Shown here piece by piece: positions 1 to 9,403 of a stretch of DNA of 64,000 nt. The DNA is from Streptomyces ferrugineus (GTDB taxonomy: Bacteria > Actinomycetota > Actinomycetes > Streptomycetales > Streptomycetaceae): contig NZ_CP063373.1 in the NCBI RefSeq assembly GCF_015160855.1, positions 7,656,001 through 7,720,000 of the forward strand. Direction: 5' to 3'. How positions within the stretch are numbered: position 1 is the stretch's first letter; every line of letters begins with the position of its first letter. A program made the translations under genes and the position numbers. The notes beneath the pieces were generated by a model. The model ran no database searches. It saw only the letters and a program-made list of their open reading frames with translations, and was not told where the DNA came from.

Positions 1-1193
1 CCCGCCGAGGGAGGAGCGCGCGCCGCAGAACCTCCCCGGTTCCCCTGGTCGCGGTCGCCGCGGCGCTGGTTCTCACCGTCACCGCCTGCGAGTCGGGCGA
101 CGCGGAGGCGGGTGCCGACGCCGGCGCGTCCGCCGTGGCGGGAGGTGAGGGCAAGATCACGATCCCGGACGACATCAAGGACAAGCTCAAGGAACACGGG
201 ATCGACATCGACAAGTGGAAGGGCGGCGCCTGGAAGAACTGGGACCGGGACGACTGGCTGCGCGAGGCCAAGGACTACATCAACCCGATCATCGAGGGCC
301 TGTGGGACCCGGACCGTATGCGTGACGCCGAGGACCCGGACCGGGGCGTCGACGACAGTGACCTCTCCGGTGACCAGGGCGTGACCGACCCGACGCCGGA
401 GCCGGTGGACGCGCAGGCCGTGTCGCCCACGTACCACGCCAACGCCCCCGAGGCGGGCAAGGTGTTCTTCGACTCCCCCGAAGGCACGATGGTCTGCTCG
501 GCGACGGTCGTACAGGACCCGGCCAACCCCGGTAAGTCCAACATGGTGTGGACGGCGGGCCACTGCGTGCACGCCGGCAAGAGCGGCGGCTGGTACCGCA
601 ACATCGCGTTCGTGCCGTCGTACAACGACAAGGCCCTGGGGTCGAGCGCACTGGAGAGTGCCACCCGGGAGCAGGTCGCCCCGTACGGCGTCTGGTGGGC
701 CGACTGGGCGCAGACCTCGGACCAGTGGATCGACCAGGGCGGTCCGACGGGCGGCGACGGAGCCCCGTACGACTTCGCGGTGCTGCATGTGAAGCCGGAG
801 GCGGGCGGCAACGGCAAGTCGCTGGAGGAGACGGTCGGTTCGGCTCTTCCGGTGGACTTCAACGCCCCGGCCGTACCCGATCTGGACAGCATGAAGGCGA
901 TCGGCTACCCGGCCGCCGCGCCGTTCGACGGCCAGAAGCTCTACCAGTGCCAGGACCAGCCGGGCCGCCTGTCGCTCAGCGCCTCCGACCCGACCATGTA
1001 CCGCATCGGCTGCACGATGACCGGCGGTTCGTCCGGTGGCGGCTGGATCGCGGCCGGCTCGGACGGCAAGCCCGCGCTCGTGTCCAACACCTCGATCGGG
1101 CCGGTGGACGCGGGCTGGCTGGCCGGACCGCGGCTGGGCAAGGAGGCCGAGACGATCTTCGACGGGGTGAGCGAGAAGTTCGCCGGCCAGTGA
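1..1193 (+). CDS. Trypsin-like serine protease lipoprotein, 5' end outside the window
   Basis: The reading frame is already open at base 3 and runs to the TGA at 1191-1193, so the start codon lies upstream of the window. The visible N-terminus has an Arg-rich stretch, a hydrophobic Val/Ala/Leu segment and LTVTAC, a plausible lipobox, so the protein is probably a secreted lipoprotein. A Trp/Lys-rich module (IPDDIKDKLKEHGID, then KGGAWKNWD) precedes the protease domain. The S1 catalytic triad is visible as His in TAGHC, Asp in YDFAVLHVK and Ser in GGSSGGGW. The gene is a tandem paralogue of the next one. An internal GTG at 135 is possible but would discard the signal peptide. The substrate is unknown. 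Confidence 0.85.
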   Translation, partial: RRGRSARRRTSPVPLVAVAAALVLTVTACESGDAEAGADAGASAVAGGEGKITIPDDIKDKLKEHGIDIDKWKGGAWKNWDRDDWLREAKDYINPIIEGLWDPDRMRDAEDPDRGVDDSDLSGDQGVTDPTPEPVDAQAVSPTYHANAPEAGKVFFDSPEGTMVCSATVVQDPANPGKSNMVWTAGHCVHAGKSGGWYRNIAFVPSYNDKALGSSALESATREQVAPYGVWWADWAQTSDQWIDQGGPTGGDGAPYDFAVLHVKPEAGGNGKSLEETVGSALPVDFNAPAVPDLDSMKAIGYPAAAPFDGQKLYQCQDQPGRLSLSASDPTMYRIGCTMTGGSSGGGWIAAGSDGKPALVSNTSIGPVDAGWLAGPRLGKEAETIFDGVSEKFAGQ

Positions 1194-1414
1194 CGATCGC
1201 CGAAACCCGGGGGTGACGGCACCGTACGGCGGTGGGACGGTGGGGAGAAACCTTCACCGCCTCACCGCCGTTCGCTCTCAACTCCCCGGGCATAGTGGGG
1301 TGTCGCGTTCGAGGGGCCGCACAGAGCCTGAAGGCAGACGGCCACACCGCGGCTACCGCACAGCCCATGCACACGCGCACAGCAGCATCACGCTTCAACG
1401 GGGGTTATCGCACC

Positions 1415-2641
1415 ATGCGTTCCACACCTGCGCCCGCAGATCCACGCCGTCGGCGGCGCTCCGTCCTCGCCGCCACCGGGCTCGTCGCCGCGCTGGCACT
1501 GGCCGCGACCGCCTGTGGCGGCTCAGCCGCGGACTCGGCGAACGACCGGGCCGAGGCCGCCGCCTCGAAAGCCGCCGAGGCCGCCGAGGCCGCCGACGCC
1601 GCCGGTGACGGCAAGGTCGAGATTCCGGCCGCGATCGCGGACAAGCTCAAGGAGCACGGGATCGACGTCGACAAGTGGAAGGACGGCGCCTGGAAGGACT
1701 GGGACAAGGACAAGTGGCTCAGCGAGGCCAAGGACTTCGTCAACCCGGTCATCGAGGGCCTGTGGAAGCCTGACCGGATGCAGTCCGCGAAGGAGGCCAA
1801 CAAGACGGTCACCACGCAGGACACCGCCGCCGACCAGGGCGTGAGCGACCCGGAGCCGGCGCCGGTCCAGGCCACGGCCGAGAAGACGCCGTACCACGAG
1901 AACGCGGCCCCCGTGGGCAAGGTCTTCTTCGACACCCCCGACGGCCCGGCCGTCTGCTCCGGCACCGTCGTCAAGGACGTCAACCACCCCGGTAAGTCCA
2001 ACCTCGTCTGGACGGCAGGCCACTGTGTGCACGCCGGGCAGAGCGGCGGCTGGTACCGCAACATCGTCTTCGTTCCGGCCTACAACGACCTCGGCAAGTC
2101 CGAGGCGGCGCTGCGCAATGCCACGTCCACTCAGATCGCTCCCTACGGCAACTGGTGGGCCGACTGGGTCTCGACCTCCAACGAGTGGATCCAGGGCGGC
2201 TCGGAGACGGGTGGCGCGGGCGCGGCGTACGACTACGCCGTACTGCATGTGAAGCCGGAGGCCGGTGCGAAGTCGTTGGAGGAGACGACCGGCGCCCTGG
2301 ACGTCGACTTCACCGCCCCGTCCGCGACCGAGGTCGGCACGATGGGCGCCTGGGGCTACCCGGCCGCCCCGCCCTTCAACGGCCTGCGGATGTTCAAGTG
2401 CCTCGACCGCCCGGGCCGTCTCTCGCTCAGCCCGGCCCTGCCGACGATGTACCGCATCGGCTGCACCATGACCGGCGGTTCGTCGGGCGGCGGCTGGTTC
2501 CGCGTGGTGAACGGCAGGACCACGCTGGTGTCCAACACGTCGATCGGCCCGCAGGACAACACCTGGCTCGCGGGCCCGCATCTGGGCGCCGGAGCCGAGT
2601 CGCTGTACCAGAACATGAGCAGGACGTACGGCGGCCGGTGA
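1415..2641 (+). CDS. Trypsin-like serine protease lipoprotein, tandem paralogue
   Basis: A 408-residue secreted protease. The start is ATG 1415, chosen because MRSTPAPADPRRRRRS followed by a hydrophobic segment and LAATAC forms a complete lipoprotein signal, with a G-rich ribosome site about 9 nt upstream. The same frame stays open upstream without coding character. After an Ala/Glu-rich linker comes the module KLKEHGIDVDKWKDGAWKDWD shared with the upstream paralogue, then the trypsin fold with His203 (TAGHC), Asp273 (YDYAVLHVK) and Ser357 (GGSSGGGW). The two genes are clearly a local duplication and are separated by about 220 bp, so each may have its own promoter. A strong terminator follows. 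The physiological substrate cannot be inferred. Confidence 0.88.
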   Translation: MRSTPAPADPRRRRRSVLAATGLVAALALAATACGGSAADSANDRAEAAASKAAEAAEAADAAGDGKVEIPAAIADKLKEHGIDVDKWKDGAWKDWDKDKWLSEAKDFVNPVIEGLWKPDRMQSAKEANKTVTTQDTAADQGVSDPEPAPVQATAEKTPYHENAAPVGKVFFDTPDGPAVCSGTVVKDVNHPGKSNLVWTAGHCVHAGQSGGWYRNIVFVPAYNDLGKSEAALRNATSTQIAPYGNWWADWVSTSNEWIQGGSETGGAGAAYDYAVLHVKPEAGAKSLEETTGALDVDFTAPSATEVGTMGAWGYPAAPPFNGLRMFKCLDRPGRLSLSPALPTMYRIGCTMTGGSSGGGWFRVVNGRTTLVSNTSIGPQDNTWLAGPHLGAGAESLYQNMSRTYGGR

Positions 2642-2663
2642 CCCACGCACACTGACCCATGCG

Positions 2664-2699
2664 GAAGGCCCGCCCCCTGGCGACAGGGGGCGGGCCTTC
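2664..2699. terminator. Bidirectional intrinsic-type terminator hairpin
   Basis: A perfect 16-bp inverted repeat (2664-2679 and 2684-2699) with a GCGA tetraloop lies between the convergent protease gene and hflX. The stem is very GC-rich, and there is no long T run, as is common in Streptomyces. It probably terminates both strands. Confidence 0.85.
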
Positions 2700-2716
2700 G
2701 ACGGTGCTACGGCGAC

Positions 2717-4210
2717 TCAGGCGGTCGGCGCCGGAACATACGGCGCGAGATCCGCCGCCAGTTCCTCGTGCACCCGCACCTTGAGCAGCGTGCCCTCCGG
2801 GGTGTGCTCCTCGGAGATCACCTCGCCCTCGGTGTGGGCGCGGGCGACCAGCTTGCCGTGCGTGTACGGCACCAGGGCCTCGATCTCGACGGACGGCCTG
2901 GGCAGCTCGTTGTCGATCAGGGCGAGCAGTTCCTGGATGCCCTGGCCGGTGCGGGCCGAGACGGCGATGGAGCGCTTCTCGATCCGCATGAGCCGCTGAA
3001 GGGTCAGCGGGTCGGCCGCGTCCGCCTTGTTGATCACGACGATCTCCGGGACATCGACCGCGCCGACGTCCCTGATCACCTCGCGCACGGCGGCGAGCTG
3101 CTCCTCCGGGTTCGGGTGCGAGCCGTCCACCACGTGCAGGATCAGGTCGGAGTCACCGACCTCCTCCATCGTGGAGCGGAACGCCTCGACCAGGTGGTGC
3201 GGCAGGTGCCGTACAAAACCGACCGTGTCGGCCAGTGTGTACAGCCGACCGCCCGGGGTCTCGGCCCGGCGCACGGTCGGGTCGAGGGTCGCGAACAGGG
3301 CGTTCTCGACCAGCACGCCCGCGCCCGTGAGGCGGTTGAGCAGGGAGGACTTGCCGGCGTTGGTGTAGCCCGCGATGGCGACCGAGGGCACCTTGTTGCG
3401 TCGGCGCACCTGGCGCTGGATCTCGCGGCCGGTCTTCATCTCCGCGATCTCCCGGCGCATCTTCGCCATCTTCTCGCGGATCCGTCGCCGGTCCGTCTCG
3501 ATCTTGGTCTCACCGGGACCACGGGTGGCGAGGCCGCCGCCCTTGCCGCCGCCCATCTGCCGGGACAGCGACTGACCCCAGCCGCGGAGCCTCGGCAGCA
3601 TGTACTGCATCTGCGCGAGCGCGACCTGCGCCTTGCCCTCTCGGGACTTGGCGTGCTGGGCGAAGATGTCGAGGATCAGGGCCGTACGGTCGATGACCTT
3701 GACCTTGACGATGTCCTCGAGGTGGATGAGCTGGCCCGGGCTGAGCTCACCGTCGCAGATCACGGTGTCCGCGCCCGACTCGAGCACGATGTCCCGCAGC
3801 TCGTCGGCCTTGCCGGAGCCGATGTAGGTGGCCGCGTCGGGCTTGTCGCGGCGCTGGATCACGCCGTCGAGCACGAGCGCGCCCGCGGTCTCCGCGAGGG
3901 CGGCGAGCTCCGCCAGCGAGTTCTCCGCGTCCTGCGCGGTCCCCGAGGTCCAGACACCGACGAGCACGACCCGCTCCAGGCGGAGCTGGCGGTACTCGAC
4001 CTCGGTGACGTCCTCGAGCTCGGTGGAAAGGCCCACCACACGGCGCAGGGCCGCGCGGTCGGAGCGGTCGAGCTGGTCGCCGTCCCGGTCTCCGTCGATC
4101 TCGTGGCTCCAGGCGACGTCCTCTTCCATCAGGGCATCGGCCCGGCGACCGTCGGCGTAGGTGTGCGCGAAACGCTGCGTGTCCTGGGAAAAGGAAGAAG
4201 AGGAGGTCAT
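2717..4210 (-). CDS. hflX: GTPase HflX
   Basis: A 497-residue GTPase of the HflX family, which binds the 50S subunit and rescues or splits stalled ribosomes under stress. The N-terminal HflX domain carries the Gly-rich GGGKGGGLATRGPGE segment. The G domain shows G1 (GYTNAGKSS), G3 (DTVGF) and G4 (NKAD). The start is ATG 4210 (MTSSSSFSQD), preceded by AAGGAC at good spacing. The frame continues upstream to about 4333 but without family similarity. It lies downstream of the M1 peptidase gene on the same strand with a gap of about 180 bp, and converges with the protease gene across a terminator. Confidence 0.95.
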   Translation of the reverse strand: MTSSSSFSQDTQRFAHTYADGRRADALMEEDVAWSHEIDGDRDGDQLDRSDRAALRRVVGLSTELEDVTEVEYRQLRLERVVLVGVWTSGTAQDAENSLAELAALAETAGALVLDGVIQRRDKPDAATYIGSGKADELRDIVLESGADTVICDGELSPGQLIHLEDIVKVKVIDRTALILDIFAQHAKSREGKAQVALAQMQYMLPRLRGWGQSLSRQMGGGKGGGLATRGPGETKIETDRRRIREKMAKMRREIAEMKTGREIQRQVRRRNKVPSVAIAGYTNAGKSSLLNRLTGAGVLVENALFATLDPTVRRAETPGGRLYTLADTVGFVRHLPHHLVEAFRSTMEEVGDSDLILHVVDGSHPNPEEQLAAVREVIRDVGAVDVPEIVVINKADAADPLTLQRLMRIEKRSIAVSARTGQGIQELLALIDNELPRPSVEIEALVPYTHGKLVARAHTEGEVISEEHTPEGTLLKVRVHEELAADLAPYVPAPTA

Positions 4211-4338
4211 TGGGTCCTTACGTCGGTCGGGAATCCACTTACGTCGGGTCAACGCACGAGCGCCCCGGGAGATTCCCGCGGGCCGTGCCGCACCGACCCC
4301 GAAATGGTCGCACGGCACGGCCCGTCTCGTCACCGCTT

Positions 4339-4400
4339 TATTTCTTGGTCACCACCGTCATGTCACCACCGACTCGGTCACCACCGTCCTATTTCTTGGT
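4339..4400. repeat. Short direct repeats copying the 3' end of the M1 peptidase gene
   Basis: The segment TATTTCTTGGTC occurs twice (about 4339-4350 and 4390-4401), with three GTCACCACCG-like units between. Read on the minus strand, the second copy would encode a Lys-Lys-stop ending like that of the M1 peptidase. This suggests a small tandem duplication at the end of that gene. Confidence 0.6.
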
Positions 4401-5900
4401 CGCCTTCTTGACCGCCTTCGCGGGATCCACCGACTTCCACTCCGGCCGGCCGGGCATCGGCGGGGTCTTCTCGCTGTACAGCCAGGCGTGCAGGAACCCG
4501 TCGAGGTGGCGTCCGGAGACCTCCTCCGCGAGCGCGACGAAGTCCGCGGTCGAGGCGGACCCGTCCCGGTGACGGCTCACCCACAGGCGCTCGAGTCGCT
4601 CGAAGGCATGCCGCCCGATCTCCTGCCGCAGGGCGTAGAGGATCAGGGCCGCACCGTCGTAGACGTTGGGCCGGAAGATGCCGGTCTTCTTGCCCGCAGC
4701 CGGTGCCTTCGGCGCCGCGGGCGGTCCGCCGGCCGCGCGCCAGCGGTCGGAGGCGGCGTACGCGGCCTTCATCCGTGCCTCCAGCGGCCGCCCGGCCGTT
4801 TCCGCCGCGTACAGGGCCTCGTACCAGGTGGCATGTCCCTCACTGAGCCACAGGTCGGACCAGGTGCGCGGGCTGACGCTGTCGCCGAACCACTGGTGCG
4901 CCAGTTCATGCACCATGATCGACTCGACGTACCACTTCGGGAACGCGCTCTGGGTGAACAGCTCCCGCTCGAACAGCGACAGGGTCTGTGTCTCGAGCTC
5001 GAACCCGGTGGAGGCGTGGGCCATGAGCAGCCCGTACGTCTCGAACGGGTAGCGCCCGACCTTCTTCTCCATCCAGGCGATCTGCCCGGGCGTCTTCTTC
5101 AGCCACGGCTCGAGCCGCTCACGGTCGGCGCTGGGCACGACGTCCCGCACGGGCAGTCCGTGCGGACCGCTGCGGTGCACCACCTTGGAGCGGCCGATGG
5201 ACACCTGGGCGAGCTCGGTGGCCATGGGATGCCGGGTCCGGTACGTCCATGTCGTCGAGCCGCCCGCGCGTTCCACGTCCGTCGGGAGTCCGTTGGCCAC
5301 GGCGGTGTAGCCGTTGGGCGCGGTGACCCGGATGGTGAACAGCGCCTTGTCGGAGGGGTGGTCGTTGCACGGGAACACGACGTGCGCGGCGTCGGCCTGG
5401 TTGGCCATGGCCAGGCCGTCCGCGGTCCGCACCCAGCCCCCCTGCCGCTTCTCCCCGTAGACGGGGTCGCTGGTGTGCCGCACGGTGATCCGTGTCCAAC
5501 TGCCTTCGGACAGCGGCTCCGAGGGCGTGACCACGAGGTCCTCACCGGCGCTGCGGAACGCCGCGGCCTCCCCGTCGACCTCGACGGACTCGACCTTGCC
5601 GTGCGCGAAGTCCAGGTTGACGCGCTCCAGGTCCGAGGTCGTCCAGGCGTCGAGGGTGGTGACGGCCTGCAAGGGCCGGCTGTTCTTGCCGGGATAGGTG
5701 AAGGACAGGTCGTACGACGCCACGTCGTAGCCGGGGTTGCCCAGATGCGGGTAGAGACGGTCGCCGATGCCCAGCGGTGTGGCGGGGGCGCTGGCGGCGA
5801 GCAGACAGAGGGAGACGGCGGCGGAGACCATCGCGGGCACCCTCAGGCGCCGGCGGGGACGAGGAGTGCGCCGAACCTCGTTACGGGGGGTGAGCAGCAT
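4389..5900 (-). CDS. M1 family zinc metallopeptidase (aminopeptidase), exported
   Basis: A 503-residue protein starting at ATG 5900. An Arg-rich N-terminus followed by a hydrophobic segment (about residues 20-42) indicates Sec export or a membrane anchor. The gluzincin signature is complete: HELAH, then 18 residues, then Glu in SEGHATW. GFELETQTLS occupies the place of the usual exopeptidase GxMEN motif, as in several actinobacterial M1 enzymes. The C-terminus is Lys-rich (AVKKATKK). The family removes N-terminal amino acids from peptides; the substrate is not predictable here. It sits between rshA and hflX on the same strand. Confidence 0.9.
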   Translation of the reverse strand: MLLTPRNEVRRTPRPRRRLRVPAMVSAAVSLCLLAASAPATPLGIGDRLYPHLGNPGYDVASYDLSFTYPGKNSRPLQAVTTLDAWTTSDLERVNLDFAHGKVESVEVDGEAAAFRSAGEDLVVTPSEPLSEGSWTRITVRHTSDPVYGEKRQGGWVRTADGLAMANQADAAHVVFPCNDHPSDKALFTIRVTAPNGYTAVANGLPTDVERAGGSTTWTYRTRHPMATELAQVSIGRSKVVHRSGPHGLPVRDVVPSADRERLEPWLKKTPGQIAWMEKKVGRYPFETYGLLMAHASTGFELETQTLSLFERELFTQSAFPKWYVESIMVHELAHQWFGDSVSPRTWSDLWLSEGHATWYEALYAAETAGRPLEARMKAAYAASDRWRAAGGPPAAPKAPAAGKKTGIFRPNVYDGAALILYALRQEIGRHAFERLERLWVSRHRDGSASTADFVALAEEVSGRHLDGFLHAWLYSEKTPPMPGRPEWKSVDPAKAVKKATKK

Positions 5901-6015
5901 GCCCCACGGCTATCAGCACACAGTCACAGGACGTCGACGACGCGCAACCGACACACTCGAACGGGTGGGAACGAGTCGCAGCCCGGCGAATGGGCGCAAG
6001 CCGATGCGGGCGCCC

Positions 6016-8187
6016 TCACGCCCCCAGTGTCTGCGGCTGCGCCCTGCTCACGTCGTACACGCCGGCCACGTTCCGCATGGCCCGCATGAGCCCCGGAAGC
6101 AGCGTCGCGTCCGGCAGTTGGACCGTGTACGTGTGCCGCACGCGCTGCTGCGTGGGAGGCTCGACCGTCGCCGAGACGATCTCCGCGTCCTGAAGAGCCA
6201 TCGCCTCGGTGAGGTCCGCCAGGAGATGCGGGCGGACGAACGATTCGGCGACCAGCGTGACCCGGCACTCGGAGGTCTCCCCCCACCGCACGCCGACCTC
6301 GGCCCGCCCCGCACCCTTCATCCGCGCCACCGCGGCACACCCCACGCGGTGCACCGTCACCACTCCCCCGCGCACGGAGAACCCGGTGACGTCATCGGGC
6401 GGCACGGGCGTACAGCACCCGGCGAGGCGCACACTCGCCCCGGGCCGGTCGACCAGGACGTTGGCGGCGGCCCGACCGCCCGCCCCGTCCGCGGCGGACC
6501 GCACGGCCGAGCCCTCCGTCGTGGGCCCGTCCGCAGCCCCGCGGAAGGCCACCCCGGGCTCCTTGGCCTCGGAGCCGCCCGGCGCGGGGTGCGCGGCCAG
6601 CCACCGCTGGATGGCGATCCGCGCGGCCGGCGTGTGGGCGTGCTCCAGCCACTCCCTGGAGGGCTCCGAGGCCGGGTCCTGCCCCATCAGGAGCTGTACG
6701 GTGTCGCCGTCCCGCAGCACCGTGCTGAGCGTCGCGAGCCGTCCGTTGACCCGGGCCCCGATGCACGCGTGCGCGTCCTCCCCGTACTGCGCGTACGCGG
6801 CGTCCACGCAGGTCGCCCCCTCGGGAAGCCCCAGGGTGCCCCCGTCGGGCCGGAACACGGTGATCTCACGGTCCTGGGCGAGGTCCTCCCGCAGGGTGGA
6901 CCAGAAGGTGTCCGGATCCGGCGCCGCCTCCTGCCAGTCGAGGAGACGGGACAGCCAGCCGGGCCGCGTGGGGTCGGCGCGCTCGCCGTCGCCTGACACG
7001 GCCTGCTCCTCCGCCGAGGGAGCGTAGGGGTTGCCGAGCGCGACGACCCCGGCCTCGGCGACGCGGTGCATCTGGTGCGTGCGGATGAGAACTTCGGCGA
7101 CCTGTCCGTCCGCTCGGGCGACTGCGGTGTGCAGCGACTGGTACAGGTTGAACTTCGGTACCGCGATGAAATCCTTGAACTCCGAGACGACGGGCGTCAT
7201 ACAGGTGTGCAGTTCACCCAGGACGCCGTAGCAGTCCGCGTCCTCGTTCACCAGCACCAGCAGCCGCCCGAAGTCGGTGCCCCGCAGCCGTCCGCGCTTG
7301 CGGGACACCCGGTGCACGGAGACGAAGTGGCGCGGCCGAATGAGGACTTCCGCCTGGATGTCGGCCTCGCGCAGGACGCCACGGACCTCGTCGGCGATCT
7401 CCGCGAGCGGATCGTCCGCGCGGGCGGCGTTCTCGACGATCAACTCCCGGGTGTGCTCGTACTCCTCGGGATGCAGGATCGCGAAGACCAGGTCCTCCAG
7501 TTCGGTCTTGAGCGCCTGGACGCCGAGCCGCTCGGCGAGCGGGATGAGGACGTCGCGGGTCACCTTGGCGATCCGGGCCTGTTTCTCGGGCCGCATCACA
7601 CCGAGCGTGCGCATGTTGTGCAGCCGGTCGGCGAGTTTGATCGACATCACCCGGACGTCGTTGCCGGTGGCGACGAGCATCTTGCGGAAGGTCTCGGGCT
7701 CGGCGGCGGCGCCGTAGTCGACCTTCTCCAGCTTGGTGACCCCGTCCACGAGGAAGCGCACCTCCTCGCCGAACTGCTCCCGCACCTGATCGAGCGTCAC
7801 ATCGGTGTCCTCGACGGTGTCGTGGAGCAGGGACGCCGTCAAGGTGGTGGTCTCGGCGCCGAGTTCGGCGAGGATCAGGGTCACCGCGAGCGGATGTGTG
7901 ATGTACGGCTCGCCGCTCTTGCGCATCTGGCCGCGGTGCGAGGACTCGGCCAGCACATAGGCGCGGCGCAGCGGTTCGAGGTCCGCGTCGGAATGGTGGG
8001 CCCGGTGGGCGTCGACGACGTGGCCGATCGCGTCGGGCAACCCCCGGCGCGACGCGGGGCCGAGCAGCGCCGCCCGGCCGAGGCGGCGCAGGTCGATGCG
8101 GGCGCGGGCCTTCCTGCGCGGCACGGTAGGCGGCACAGGGCCTGCTACCGGGCCTGGCGTCGCGGAATTCGTGGCCTCCGCACTCAT
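6016..8187 (-). CDS. rshA: RelA/SpoT-family (p)ppGpp hydrolase/synthetase RshA
   Basis: A 723-residue RSH protein. The start is ATG 8187 (MSAEATNSAT) because GGAGGT lies 5 nt upstream; a longer frame to 8238 lacks such a site. Domains in order: HD hydrolase (about 80-235) with the intact motif HDTVED and KLADRLHNMRTL; synthetase domain (about 250-400) with TDFGRLLVLV, FKDFIAVPKFNLYQSLHT and EVLIRT; TGS (about 440-500); a Cys-containing segment GCCTPVPPDDVTGF; and a C-terminal ACT domain (about 640-715). The hydrolase residues look complete. The synthetase core keeps the Asp and Glu but departs from the usual IRV and EVQIRT. By context it corresponds to the second RSH of Streptomyces, beside the main RelA elsewhere in the genome. 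Confidence 0.93.
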   Translation of the reverse strand: MSAEATNSATPGPVAGPVPPTVPRRKARARIDLRRLGRAALLGPASRRGLPDAIGHVVDAHRAHHSDADLEPLRRAYVLAESSHRGQMRKSGEPYITHPLAVTLILAELGAETTTLTASLLHDTVEDTDVTLDQVREQFGEEVRFLVDGVTKLEKVDYGAAAEPETFRKMLVATGNDVRVMSIKLADRLHNMRTLGVMRPEKQARIAKVTRDVLIPLAERLGVQALKTELEDLVFAILHPEEYEHTRELIVENAARADDPLAEIADEVRGVLREADIQAEVLIRPRHFVSVHRVSRKRGRLRGTDFGRLLVLVNEDADCYGVLGELHTCMTPVVSEFKDFIAVPKFNLYQSLHTAVARADGQVAEVLIRTHQMHRVAEAGVVALGNPYAPSAEEQAVSGDGERADPTRPGWLSRLLDWQEAAPDPDTFWSTLREDLAQDREITVFRPDGGTLGLPEGATCVDAAYAQYGEDAHACIGARVNGRLATLSTVLRDGDTVQLLMGQDPASEPSREWLEHAHTPAARIAIQRWLAAHPAPGGSEAKEPGVAFRGAADGPTTEGSAVRSAADGAGGRAAANVLVDRPGASVRLAGCCTPVPPDDVTGFSVRGGVVTVHRVGCAAVARMKGAGRAEVGVRWGETSECRVTLVAESFVRPHLLADLTEAMALQDAEIVSATVEPPTQQRVRHTYTVQLPDATLLPGLMRAMRNVAGVYDVSRAQPQTLGA

Positions 8188-8487
8188 GGGCACCTCCGGC
8201 TGCGTGGACCGGCGGACGGGGTACCCCATGGCGGACACGGCTCAGGGGATGGCGACTTGATCCCCCGTCCGGGCCGGTGCTTGATGCTACCGAGCCCATC
8301 ACGTGCGACTGACCGCCTCTCGCTCAGCGTGAAACGGATCACCCATTCGAGCGAGGGTTTGCAGGTTTACGGTTTTGCGCCATACGACCAGCGGCAGTTC
8401 GCTTTTTCGAACCCGCACGGCGCACGGGAACCCTTGCTCCCACAACCCCGACCGGCTCACGGCTCCGCTTCCAAGCCCGCGGATCAC
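8188..8487. promoter_or_regulatory. Intergenic region upstream of rshA (no gene)
   Basis: About 300 bp between dapF and rshA, both on the minus strand. It is comparatively AT-rich near 8340-8410 and contains the inverted repeat GTTCG/CGAAC at 8397-8412. The length implies that rshA has its own promoter. I do not see a convincing protein-coding frame in it. Confidence 0.45.
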
Positions 8488-9357
8488 TCAGCGAGCGATC
8501 GTTTCCAGCCACTCCGCGTCGATCTCACCCTCGGCCACGATCACCGCGGGACCGGTCATCTCGATCTCGCCGTCGGGCCGCTCGGTGATCACGAGTGTGC
8601 CGCCGGGCACATCGACGGTGTACGTCGCGGGGACGCCGGTGACCGCCGGGTCGGCGCCGTCCCGGCGCGCGGCGGCCACGGCGACGGCGCACGCGCCCGT
8701 GCCGCACGACCGGGTCTCGCCGGCCCCGCGCTCGTGCACGCGCAGTGCGACATGCCGGGGCCCGCGGTCGATCACGAACTCCACGTTGACCCCGTCCGGG
8801 TAGGCCGAGGCCGGGCTGAACGGCGGCGGGGAGAACAGGTCGCCGGCGTGTGCGAGATCGTCCACGAAGGCGACCGCGTGCGGGTTGCCCATGTTCACGT
8901 TCCGCGCGGGCCAGCTGCGCTCGCCGACACTCACCGTGACGTCCCCTTCGGGGAGGCGGGCCTGGCCCATGCCGACGGTGATGTCACCGTCCTTGTCGAT
9001 GTGCACGGTCTTCACACCGCCGCGCGTGGCCACGGCGAGGTCGCCCTCGTCGACGTACCCGGCGCGCTGGAGGTAGCGCGCGAAGACGCGCACGCCGTTG
9101 CCGCACATCTCCGCGATCGAGCCGTCGCCGTTGCGGTAGTCCATGAACCACTCGGCCTCGGCCGCCAGGTGCTTGGCCTCGGGGTGCGCAGCGGACCGCA
9201 CGACGTGCAGCAGTCCGTCACCGCCGATGCCCGCGCGGCGGTCGCACAGGGCGGCTACGGCGGCCGGGGGCAGCTCGATGACGTTCTCCGGGTCCGGGAC
9301 GATCACGAAGTCGTTCTCGGTGCCGTGGCCCTTGAGGAAGGCGATCCGCGTACTCAT
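8488..9357 (-). CDS. dapF: Diaminopimelate epimerase DapF
   Basis: A 289-residue cytoplasmic enzyme that converts LL- to meso-diaminopimelate, for lysine synthesis and possibly cell-wall metabolism. Both catalytic cysteine motifs are visible: AEMCGNGVRVFARY in the N-terminal half and ETRSCGTGACAVA in the C-terminal half. The N-terminus KGHGTENDFV is typical. The start is ATG 9357. It lies 46 bp downstream of a small membrane-protein gene, and may be cotranscribed with it and with miaA. Confidence 0.96.
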   Translation of the reverse strand: MSTRIAFLKGHGTENDFVIVPDPENVIELPPAAVAALCDRRAGIGGDGLLHVVRSAAHPEAKHLAAEAEWFMDYRNGDGSIAEMCGNGVRVFARYLQRAGYVDEGDLAVATRGGVKTVHIDKDGDITVGMGQARLPEGDVTVSVGERSWPARNVNMGNPHAVAFVDDLAHAGDLFSPPPFSPASAYPDGVNVEFVIDRGPRHVALRVHERGAGETRSCGTGACAVAVAAARRDGADPAVTGVPATYTVDVPGGTLVITERPDGEIEMTGPAVIVAEGEIDAEWLETIAR

Positions 9358-9403
9358 TCCTCGATCGTACGGTGCCGCTATGACAGACCCGAAAGGAGAG
9401 CCC

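Noticed and set aside
8397..8412. GTTCG/CGAAC palindrome near rshA as an SOS box
   Set aside because: The half sites are in the opposite order to the GAAC-N4-GTTC box and the spacing is 6, so it does not fit LexA.
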